Shown here: piece after piece, positions 46,830-54,395 of the stretch
Position numbering within the stretch: position 1 is the first letter of the stretch
How the letters are laid out: each line of letters starts with the position of its first letter
Assembly (NCBI GenBank): GCA_913775725.1
Contig: CAJYNG010000018.1
Coordinates: 124,001-188,000 of the forward strand
Source: an uncultured Stenotrophomonas sp.
Lineage (GTDB): Bacteria; Pseudomonadota; Gammaproteobacteria; Xanthomonadales; Xanthomonadaceae
Length of the DNA stretch: 64,000 bases
Reading direction: 5' to 3'
Translations under genes and position numbers: made by a program
The notes under the pieces: model-generated
The model's input: the letters and a program-made list of their open reading frames with translations, nothing else
What the model was told of the DNA's origin: nothing
The model's database searches: none

Positions 46830-46898
46830 AGCCGAGCCCATGCTCGGCTGTTGTTGGCCCAGCCGCTCCAGCTCAGCCGAGCATGGGCTCGGCTCTAC
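46826..46898. repeat. SMAG/REP pair that supplies stop codons to both flanking genes
   Basis: Forward unit 46826-46849 and reverse unit 46875-46898, both AGCCGAGC/GCTCGGCT type. The TAG of the forward GTAG head is the stop of the VOC gene; the TAG of the reverse head is the stop of the convergent arylamine N-acetyltransferase gene (46895-46897). Confidence 0.9.
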
Positions 46899-47734
46899 AA
46901 GAGCGCGGCGCGCGAGCGCTGCAGCCAGTCATTGATGGCCGGATCCAGCCGTGGGTCGTCCGGCAGCTGCATGCCGAAGCGTTGCTGCAGCACGTCGCGC
47001 ACATCACCCACATCATGCAGCGGGCGTTTGTCCGGCGCCTGCCCGGGCCGGTACTCGGTGTAGTTGCCGCTGCCGATGGTACGGCGCCAGTCCGGCCCGG
47101 TCAGCGATGCGCGCAGCTGCCCGGGAAAACTGGAGTCGGGATGGGTGCACACGTACCAGTTGCCCACCACGTTGTCGATAGGTGCCGGCGCCTGCAGGTC
47201 GAACCGATACATCGCCCGCCAGCCATCATTGGACTCGGCCGACAGCACGAAATCACCCTCGTCAGGCAGGCGCTGCAGCAGATAGCGTTCGTGCGGCGTG
47301 GCCTGCGGCTGCGTATCGTGCAGGCGCAGCGGCACGGTCGGGGTCAGGCTGCCGAAACCGGCATCCACCAGCCAGTCATCGCCATCCACCTGCACGCGCA
47401 GCAGCAGGTGGGTACGTGCGGTCAGTTCGCCGTCCTGGGCGGCCAGCAGCACGCGCGCGCTCAATGGCTGCGCATCGAAGCCCAATGCCTGCAGCAGCGC
47501 CAGCAATCCGCCATTGAGCTCGAAGCAGTAACCACCGCGGCGGTCGTCAAGCAGCTTGCGCTGCACGCTGTCCAGGTCGATCGGCACCGCATCGCGCAGC
47601 AGGCAGCTGAGGGTCTCGAAGGGCAGCAGTGCGTTGTGGCGCTGCTGCAGCAGGGTCAGGCCGGCCAGCGTCCGCGGTGGCGGCGCATCCAGCTGCAGGC
47701 GCTGCAGGTAGCGGGGGACATCGAGCGTCGTCAT
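46895..47734 (-). CDS. nat: Arylamine N-acetyltransferase
   Basis: 279 residues. Transfers acetyl from acetyl-CoA to arylamines or hydrazines via a Cys-His-Asp triad: Cys in RRGGYCFELN near 69, His in ARTHLLLRV near 107, Asp in LVDAGFG near 123. The N-terminus PRYLQRLQLDAPPPRTLAGLTLLQQRHNALLPFE is typical. The start is ATG at 47734. Convergent with the VOC gene; the C-terminus is set by a SMAG repeat. Confidence 0.94.
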   Translation of the reverse strand: MTTLDVPRYLQRLQLDAPPPRTLAGLTLLQQRHNALLPFETLSCLLRDAVPIDLDSVQRKLLDDRRGGYCFELNGGLLALLQALGFDAQPLSARVLLAAQDGELTARTHLLLRVQVDGDDWLVDAGFGSLTPTVPLRLHDTQPQATPHERYLLQRLPDEGDFVLSAESNDGWRAMYRFDLQAPAPIDNVVGNWYVCTHPDSSFPGQLRASLTGPDWRRTIGSGNYTEYRPGQAPDKRPLHDVGDVRDVLQQRFGMQLPDDPRLDPAINDWLQRSRAALL

Positions 47735-47883
47735 GGAGGCACCTGGCGGGGAAGGGGCGTCCACTGTGCTCCCCCAACCGGGGTTGAGGTCAAGCGCGGC
47801 GGCCGTGTCATGCCCCCGTCGCCTGCACCCGGTACAAAGGCCGCGTCCACCGGTGACGGGGGGCGCGCGGACGAAGAAAGCGC

Positions 47884-47910
47884 TAAAGTTGTCCTGAATC
47901 CGGCCGATAC
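47884..47910 (+). promoter_or_regulatory. Near-consensus FliA (sigma-28) flagellar promoter
   Basis: TAAAGTTG, an 11-bp spacer, GCCGATAC. The enterobacterial sigma-28 consensus is TAAAGTTT-N11-GCCGATAA, so 14 of 16 positions match with exact spacing. It is 29 bases before the chemotaxis receptor start, in the right orientation. Confidence 0.88.
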
Positions 47911-47938
47911 AGGTGCGTCCTTCCGCCTGGAGTCTGTC

Positions 47939-50479
47939 ATGTCGGCCGTTGTCCCCTACCTCCGGTCCCTGCGCACGCGCCTTGCTGCGTTGCACTTGGC
48001 GTCCCCCGGGCTGCTGCGCTGGCTGCAGCCACATCGGCTCAGCGTGGCCAACAAGCTCAAGGCGACCCTGTGGGTCTGTGGCCTGGGCCTGGTGGCGATC
48101 GCCGCTGTCTACGCCTGGACTGGCCATGCCAACGCACTGGCTGCGCGCAGCCAGGCCAGCTACCAGCGCGGCAGCGATCTGGCTGCCAGCCTGTCCACGC
48201 GGGTGGCCGAAGCGCGCCGCCTGCAGACCCAGTATGCGCGCAGTTTCGACGATGCTGACCGCAGCCAGCTGCTGGCCACGCAGAAGGCGTTGCAGACCGA
48301 TCTACAGGCGCTGCGCGCGACGCCGATGGATGCTGGCCGGCGCAAGGCCCTGCAGGCGCTGACCGAAGCTGCCGACGCGTTCTCGCAGGGTGTGGCCGCC
48401 CTGTTCGAACGGGTCGACGAGATGGGCCGTGGTGATGCCGGCCTCGCCGCGCAGCTGCAGCAGGCCGCCGATACCCTGCAGGCGCAGGTGGATGCGCAGC
48501 AGCGGCCCGCGCTGGCGCTGTCCCTGCAGAAGATGCGAAGGCGGGAGGCACTGCTGCTGCTCGACGGTGATTCCACCCACGCCGACCGTGCCAGCGAGGA
48601 GAAGCTGCCGTTCGATCTCGCGCTGGCCGGCCTGCCTGCCGATGTGCAGGATGCCCTGCGCGGCGGGATGGAGGGCTATCAGGGCGCCCTGCTGGGTTAC
48701 ACCGCCGCCCGCGTCGGCCTGGACGTGGAGGCGCAGTCGCTGCTGGATACCGCTGCTGGCGTAGCGCCGGCACTGGCCGCCTTCCAGCAGGCGCAGGTGG
48801 CGGCGCTGGCCAAGGCGCAGGCGCGCCAGCAGGCCGGTGCGCGCACCATGAGCGTACTGTTCGCGCTGACTCTGCTGCTGGTCGCCGGCGTGCTGATCAC
48901 CAGCCTGGTGCTGGTGTTGCGTGCGGTACGCCAGCCGATCCAGGACACCCTGCGTTTCGCCAGCGATATCGCCGACGACCGCTTGCACACCACATTGCGT
49001 GTGTACAACGCCAACGATGAGATCGGTCAGCTTGCCCAGCGCCTGGTCGACATGCAGCAGCGCCTGCGAGCGCGCATCGAGACCGAGCGTGCGGTGGCGC
49101 GCGGCAACACCCGCGTGCGCCAGGCATTGGACAGTGCGCAGACCGGCCTGATGGTGGTCGACGCCGAAGGCCAGGTGGCCTATGCCAACCCGGCGCTGCT
49201 GCTGCAACTGGAATGCCAGGGCGATGAACTGGTGGGCAGCGATGCGGTGCGTCTGCATCCGGCGCTTGCCAGCCTGGCCGGCGTGCGACATCGCGAAGAA
49301 CGCGAGATCGGCCATGGCGGCGTGCGCTATCAGCTGATCGCCAATCCCATCGTCGACGAAGGGCATTTTCTCGGCGTGGCGGTGGAATGGCGCAGCCGCG
49401 CGCTGGAAACCCTGCTGGAAACCGAAGTGGCGGCCCTGGTCGACGCCGCCGCGCAGGGCGATCTGCACGGGCGCATCGTGCTGGAAGGCAAGCAGGGCTT
49501 CGTGCGCACACTGTCGACCAGCATCAACCGCTTGCTGGCCACCTTCGAGACCAACCTCGGCGATCTGCAGGCGCTTCTGGCTGCGCTGGCCCGCGGCGAC
49601 CTCAGCGTGCGCATGGAAGGTGAGCTGCAGGGCGTGTTCGCACGCATGCGCGATGATGCCAACGCCACCGTCGCGCAACTGGGCCGCATCGTCACCCGCA
49701 TCCAGCAGGCGGCGTCCAGCCTCGATACCGGCGTTGGCGAGATCGTCGCCGGTCATCATGACTTGTCACAGCGCACCGAGCAGCAGGCGGCCAACCTGGA
49801 AGAGACGGCAGCGTCGATGCACGAGCTGACCGACACCGTGGGCCGCAATGCCGATGCTGCGGGCCGTGCCGACGTGCTGGTCAAGGGCGCGGCAGCAGTG
49901 GCCCAGCGCGGAGGCGCGGCGGTTGGCCAGGTGGTGGCAACCATGCACGGCATCAGCGAAGCCTCACGACGGATCGGTGACATCACCCAGCTGATCGATG
50001 GCATCGCCTTCCAGACCAACATCCTCGCGCTGAATGCTGCGGTGGAAGCCGCACGCGCGGGTGAGCAGGGCCGCAGCTTTGCCGTGGTGGCCGCCGAAGT
50101 GCGCCTGCTGGCGCAGCGCAGCGCGGAGGCGGCCAAGCAGATCAAGGGTCTGATCGAGGATTCGGTGGCGCGTGTGGGCCAGGGCAACCAGCAGGCCGAA
50201 CAGGCCGGCACCACGATGGGCGAGATTGTCGGCAGCGTGCAGCAACTGGCGGATCTGCTGGCCGGTATCCGCAGCGCGTCGCAGGACCAGCATGCCGGCA
50301 TCGCCCAGGTGAACCAGACCATCGTGCAGATGGAAGCCAGTACCCAGCGCAACGCCAGTCTGGTGGAAGAGGCTGGTGCTTCGACAGCGCAGATGCAGGC
50401 GCAGGTGCATGCGCTGGCGGAAGCGGTGGGCGCGTTCCGCCTGCAGTCGATGCCGCAGGCGCGCGCTGCGGCGGCCTAG
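47939..50479 (+). CDS. Methyl-accepting chemotaxis protein
   Basis: 846 residues. TM1 about 42-61, a long helical periplasmic domain (about 62-300), TM2 about 303-327, HAMP about 328-382, a PAS-like domain (ALDSAQTGLMVVDAEGQVAYANPALL, from about 398), probably further HAMP-like segments, then the signalling hairpin with the conserved tip DGIAFQTNILALNAAVEAARAGEQGRSFAVVA. No C-terminal CheR-binding pentapeptide. Signals through CheA/CheW to the flagellum, and a FliA promoter precedes it. Ligand unknown. Confidence 0.93.
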   Translation: MSAVVPYLRSLRTRLAALHLASPGLLRWLQPHRLSVANKLKATLWVCGLGLVAIAAVYAWTGHANALAARSQASYQRGSDLAASLSTRVAEARRLQTQYARSFDDADRSQLLATQKALQTDLQALRATPMDAGRRKALQALTEAADAFSQGVAALFERVDEMGRGDAGLAAQLQQAADTLQAQVDAQQRPALALSLQKMRRREALLLLDGDSTHADRASEEKLPFDLALAGLPADVQDALRGGMEGYQGALLGYTAARVGLDVEAQSLLDTAAGVAPALAAFQQAQVAALAKAQARQQAGARTMSVLFALTLLLVAGVLITSLVLVLRAVRQPIQDTLRFASDIADDRLHTTLRVYNANDEIGQLAQRLVDMQQRLRARIETERAVARGNTRVRQALDSAQTGLMVVDAEGQVAYANPALLLQLECQGDELVGSDAVRLHPALASLAGVRHREEREIGHGGVRYQLIANPIVDEGHFLGVAVEWRSRALETLLETEVAALVDAAAQGDLHGRIVLEGKQGFVRTLSTSINRLLATFETNLGDLQALLAALARGDLSVRMEGELQGVFARMRDDANATVAQLGRIVTRIQQAASSLDTGVGEIVAGHHDLSQRTEQQAANLEETAASMHELTDTVGRNADAAGRADVLVKGAAAVAQRGGAAVGQVVATMHGISEASRRIGDITQLIDGIAFQTNILALNAAVEAARAGEQGRSFAVVAAEVRLLAQRSAEAAKQIKGLIEDSVARVGQGNQQAEQAGTTMGEIVGSVQQLADLLAGIRSASQDQHAGIAQVNQTIVQMEASTQRNASLVEEAGASTAQMQAQVHALAEAVGAFRLQSMPQARAAAA

Positions 50480-50510
50480 CTTGCGGTTCCTTGTCGGCAG
50501 GCGGGGAATC

Positions 50511-50576
50511 AGCCGAGTGTAGGCTCGGCTCTACATCGGCTGCAGGAACACTGTAGAGCCGAGCCCATGCTCGGCT
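50511..50576. repeat. SMAG/REP repeat pair
   Basis: Reverse unit 50511-50534 and forward unit 50553-50576, GTAG feet facing each other, between convergent receptor and reductase genes. Confidence 0.85.
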
Positions 50577-50600
50577 CACGCCAGCGTTCGGCGGCAGGTA

Positions 50601-53123
50601 TCAATACACGTCGCGGCGGTAGCGACCGTTTTCCAGCAGCGTTTCCACAACCTCATCGCCCAGCGCAGCGCGCAGCACCTGGTCCACGCCTTCGGCCATG
50701 CCCTGCAGCGAGCCGCAGACATGAATCACCGCGCCACGCTGCATCCATTCGCGCAGCGCATCTGCGGCTGCATGCAGGCGATCCTGCACGTAACCACCTT
50801 CGCCATCGCGCGAGAACGCCAGGTCCACCCGCGCAAGATGACCATTGGTCTGCCAGGCCTCGATCTCGTCGGCGAACAGGAAATCCTGCGCACGCTGGCG
50901 TTCACCGAACAGCAGCCAATGTCCGTGCTCGCCGGCGTACGCGGCTTCGCGCAGCAGGCTGCGCAGGCCGGCGATGCCGGTGCCGTTGCCGATCAGCACC
51001 ATCGGTGCACCGGCGACGCGGTGGAACCCGGGGTTGCGGTGCACGCGGGCAACGATGCTCGCACCGATCGGCGCATGCAGTGACAGCCATCCCGAGCCCA
51101 GCCCGGCACGACCGGAGGCGTCGTGCACCAGTCTCACCACCAGCTCCACCACGCCATCGTCGGCAGTGGAAGCGATCGAATACTCGCGGCCCGGCAGCAG
51201 CGGCAGCCCGGCCAGCCACAGGCAGGCATCCTGCACCGCCAGCGCGGTATCCGCGTCGGGCAGCTCACGCTCACTGGCCAGCGCCAGCAGCGTACGTGGT
51301 GTGCCGTCCACCAGCAGCGGCTGCAGCGGATCCAGCCCCTGTGCCTTCAGCACCGCGCTGGCGTGCCGCGCGTTGTGCCGGGGCGCGATATGCAGGATGT
51401 CGCCCGCCTGCCATTGCACGTCGGCCGGTGGCGCAAGACGGATGCGCCAAATGGCACCACCCATGCTGCCCGGATTGAGCCGGTCGCGGCCGAGCAGCCG
51501 CCACTCATGCATCTGCGTGGCGGCCGGCAGCACGCTGTCATCGGTGACGATGCCGGTCAGCGCGCCCAGCTCCAGCTGCCATTGGCGCAGGGCCGCTACC
51601 GAGGCGGCATCGACTTCGATGCGGTCGAACAACGGGCGTGCGCCGTTGCCGAGCAGCCAACCATCAACCTGGCGACCGAAGCCGCAGTAGTGCGGGTACT
51701 GTCGGTCACCCAGCGCCAGCAGTCCAAACTGCAGGCCTGACAGATCGAGTGTCTGTGCCATCAGCCGTCGTGCAGCACCTCGCGCCGCATCCGGTGGTTC
51801 GCCATCGCCGAAGGTGCTGAGTACCAACAGCGCCTGCGTGGCGCGCGCCAGCTGCGCGGCATCGACGCGGGCCAGCGGCAGCACCTGCACCGCATGACCG
51901 GACGCCTGCAGCTGCGCGGCTGCGCGCCATGCGAGTTGTTCGCCCAGCCCGCTCTGGCTGGCATGCACCACCAGCCACGGCTTGCCACCGCCATCGGCAG
52001 GCGTTGCAGGCAGTGACTGGCGCAGGCCACGCGCTGCGCGCTGGCTGCGGCGGCGGTCCAGGTACAGCATCCAGCCGGTGATGAAGAACAGGCTCATGCC
52101 CAGACTGCTGAGCATCACCACAATACGCCCGGGCACGCCGAAGTAGCTGCCCGAGTGCAGCGCGAACACGCTGGTGGCCAGCTGCGCGCCCGCGCGCTGG
52201 CGCGCGTAGGGGCGGCAATCGAGCGTGGCACCCGTGCCCGGGTCGAGCTGCAGCAGATCATGCGCGCGGTCATGCTGGCCGCCGCGCTGCGACGGATCAC
52301 CGGCCATCACGCGTACATTCAGTGCCTGCCCGGGTTTTTCCGGCAGGCGCAGGTCGATGTAGCCGGTGCGCACGCCGGGCAGTGCATACAGCGTGGCTTC
52401 GATGCGCTCCAGGTTCAGGGCGGCGTCGGTGGCGACCTTGTGCTTGGCGGCCGGTGCGACGCCAAGCAGGGTGTTGGCGGCACTGCGATACCAGTCGAAC
52501 GACCACCACAGGCCGGTCAGCGCACTCATCAGGTAGATCAGCAGCACCCAGGTGCCGACCACCGAATGCAGGCTCCACAGGAAGCCACGGCCGCTGCGTT
52601 TCCATTCCACCGCCAGCCAGCTGCGCCAGTGCCACCAGCGGCGCGGCCAGCGCAGGTAAAGACCGGACAGGGTGAAGAACAGCAGCGCGATGGCGCAGCT
52701 GCCGGTGATCCACTTGCCACGCTCACCGGCGGCGAGGTGGCGATGCAGGTCCTCGACGAAGTCGAAGAACGCCTGCCCGCGCAGGGCACTGAAGCGCTCG
52801 CCGCTGTACGGGTCGAAGTACACCCAGTGTTCCTTGCCGCCGGCAAAGCGCGCCACCGAGGGCCGTTGCCCGGTGGCATCCACACGCAGGCGCTGCAGCG
52901 GGCGTTCACTGCCGGCCTGCAGCAGCGGCACCAGTTCGCTCAGTGCAAGTGGAAGCTGGCCATCGGCATGGTGCTCGGCGATCTCGGCGAAGCCGGGATT
53001 GGCGGCGCGCAACAGCTCGTCCTCGAAGGACAGTACGGCGCCGCTGAGGCCCATTACGGCCAGTACGGCACCGGCGGTGATGCCCAGCAGCCAGTGCAGT
53101 TGGAACAGGACGTTCTTGAACAT
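50601..53123 (-). CDS. PepSY membrane protein fused to a diflavin (flavodoxin/FAD/NAD) reductase
   Basis: 840 residues. N-terminal half is PepSY-type with transmembrane helices at about 8-33, 140-160, 188-210 and 330-355 (FQLHWLLGITAGAVLAVMGLSGAVLSFEDE, LHSVVGTWVLLIYLMSALTGLWWS). The C-terminal half is like sulfite reductase/P450 reductase flavoprotein: flavodoxin (WLVVHASQSGLGEQ from about 376), FAD loop REYSIAST near 643, NAD(P) loop LIGNGTGIAGLRSLL near 708 and a C-terminal aromatic (RRDVY). Such proteins are linked to ferric-siderophore reduction. A partial Fur box lies upstream. Role in iron release is inference. Confidence 0.88.
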   Translation of the reverse strand: MFKNVLFQLHWLLGITAGAVLAVMGLSGAVLSFEDELLRAANPGFAEIAEHHADGQLPLALSELVPLLQAGSERPLQRLRVDATGQRPSVARFAGGKEHWVYFDPYSGERFSALRGQAFFDFVEDLHRHLAAGERGKWITGSCAIALLFFTLSGLYLRWPRRWWHWRSWLAVEWKRSGRGFLWSLHSVVGTWVLLIYLMSALTGLWWSFDWYRSAANTLLGVAPAAKHKVATDAALNLERIEATLYALPGVRTGYIDLRLPEKPGQALNVRVMAGDPSQRGGQHDRAHDLLQLDPGTGATLDCRPYARQRAGAQLATSVFALHSGSYFGVPGRIVVMLSSLGMSLFFITGWMLYLDRRRSQRAARGLRQSLPATPADGGGKPWLVVHASQSGLGEQLAWRAAAQLQASGHAVQVLPLARVDAAQLARATQALLVLSTFGDGEPPDAARGAARRLMAQTLDLSGLQFGLLALGDRQYPHYCGFGRQVDGWLLGNGARPLFDRIEVDAASVAALRQWQLELGALTGIVTDDSVLPAATQMHEWRLLGRDRLNPGSMGGAIWRIRLAPPADVQWQAGDILHIAPRHNARHASAVLKAQGLDPLQPLLVDGTPRTLLALASERELPDADTALAVQDACLWLAGLPLLPGREYSIASTADDGVVELVVRLVHDASGRAGLGSGWLSLHAPIGASIVARVHRNPGFHRVAGAPMVLIGNGTGIAGLRSLLREAAYAGEHGHWLLFGERQRAQDFLFADEIEAWQTNGHLARVDLAFSRDGEGGYVQDRLHAAADALREWMQRGAVIHVCGSLQGMAEGVDQVLRAALGDEVVETLLENGRYRRDVY

Positions 53124-53170
53124 CGAAGGAGGAGGGCCTGGAAGGCTGCCGCCCGCATCCTGCGCAACAG

Positions 53171-53189
53171 CAAATGAGAATTAGTCGCG
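53171..53189 (-). promoter_or_regulatory. Possible Fur box upstream of the PepSY reductase
   Basis: AAATGAGAATTAGT, with the left half close to the Fur repeat (AATGATAAT-like) and the right half weak. About 50 bases before the start codon. Confidence 0.45.
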
Positions 53190-53232
53190 GAATTCTCCGT
53201 GGCGGACGGGCTACGGTCAAGGAGGGTTTTGT

Positions 53233-53824
53233 TGCAGGGCTTTGCAGCCCTGCACCCGCTACAAGCCGGAGCAACGTCAACGTCAAAAGCTGGCTTTCCG
53301 TGGGTTGGCGGGGTGGGTCCGGTTGAGGAGGACGCTGCAAGTACGTCCATGTAAGCTCGGTCGCCGCATCCATGCGGCTCACGCCCCCTCAACCGGACCC
53401 ACCCCGCCTTCGACAGTTTTCCGCGATCTGTCGGAACGGCGTTCTGCTTTGGTGGGTGCCGACCGTTGGTCGGCACGGGGTCTGATTCCGTTCTGAATAT
53501 CGATATCTGACAGATGTGCCGACCAACGGTCGGCACCCACCAACAGCCGCCGCGGGGATCTGTCGGGGGTGGGGCGGTGTGGGTGGTCAGGACCGTTGGC
53601 GCCATGGATGGCGCCATCGAGCCCCCATGGGTGAGGGCGCTTTGCTTGCGAAGCACTGCTTCGCAAGCGCCCGAACGCACAGCCGCCAGCGGCTGGGCCG
53701 GACCCCGGAGGGGGTTTACGGCGTGTTCTGACCACCCACAGTGCCCCGCCATCCCACGGAATGCCCGCTTTGGCTTTGGCTGTTGGCGTTGCATTGAGCA
53801 GGGTGCAGGGCTGCAAGCCCTGCA
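53233..53824. repeat. Nested palindromic repeat array (about 0.6 kb, no gene)
   Basis: Outer inverted arms 53233-53257 and 53801-53824 (about 24 bp, one extra base on the left), then 53295-53313 paired with 53744-53762. Inside are three units: an 18-bp perfect arm pair (53311-53328/53387-53404) around a core with CTGCAAGTACGTCCATGTAA; a 26-bp perfect pair (53451-53476/53516-53541); and a 13-bp pair (53578-53590/53728-53740) that contains an 11-bp perfect hairpin at 53644-53668. Open frames here are by-products of the symmetry. Unit 2 shares its GGTGGGTGC-hairpin design with 4105-4128. Confidence 0.85.
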
Positions 53825-53834
53825 AAAAACACCC

Positions 53835-54395
53835 TCACTTCACCCAGCTGTCGATCTCGCCGTGGGCGAACGGACCCAGCTTTGCCTTCACCAGCCGCCC
53901 CTGTGCATCGAACAGTACGCTGTAGGGCAGCAGGCCCTGTGTATTGCCCAGCTGCACGCTGGCATCGCGCGGTCCCGGGGTCTCGATCACGATCGGATAA
54001 TCCACCGGTACCCGTTGCAGGAAACCGCGCACGTCTTCCGGCGTATCCAGCGCCAGGCCCAGCACCTGTACGCCTGGGTCGCCCTGCGCAGCGGCAAAGC
54101 GCGCCAGCTCGGGCATTTCTTCAACGCAGGGCGCGCACCAGCTGGCCCAGACGTTGATCAACAGCGGGCGACCGGCTGCGTGCTGGCGCAGGTCCAGCGG
54201 CTGGCCTTCAAGATCGGGTAGCGACAACGCGGGCAGGCTGTCGCCGACCTGCAGGGCGGCGACAGCCACCACGGCAGGCGCCGCTGGCACGGCCTCAGGC
54301 GCAGCTGGCGCCGGTGCCAATCGATGACCGGCCCACAGGCCAAGGCCGGCGGCCAGCACCGCTGTCCACAGCAGCGCTGGCCGTTGCCACTTCAT
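53835..54395 (-). CDS. TlpA/ResA-like periplasmic thioredoxin
   Basis: 186 residues. N-terminal anchor helix (ALLWTAVLAAGLGLWAGH), an Ala/Pro linker, then a thioredoxin fold with INVWASWCAPCVEEMPEL (CAPC near 85-88) and cis-Pro in GLLPYSVLF. Faces the periplasm, reducing disulfides, for example in cytochrome c maturation. Its ATG overlaps the dsbD stop by 4 bp, so it is probably reduced by DsbD. Confidence 0.9.
   Translation of the reverse strand: MKWQRPALLWTAVLAAGLGLWAGHRLAPAPAAPEAVPAAPAVVAVAALQVGDSLPALSLPDLEGQPLDLRQHAAGRPLLINVWASWCAPCVEEMPELARFAAAQGDPGVQVLGLALDTPEDVRGFLQRVPVDYPIVIETPGPRDASVQLGNTQGLLPYSVLFDAQGRLVKAKLGPFAHGEIDSWVK

Noticed and set aside
53379-54221. Several overlapping frames across the nested repeats
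   Set aside because: They arise from the inverted repeats and give similar peptides on both strands; none resembles a protein.
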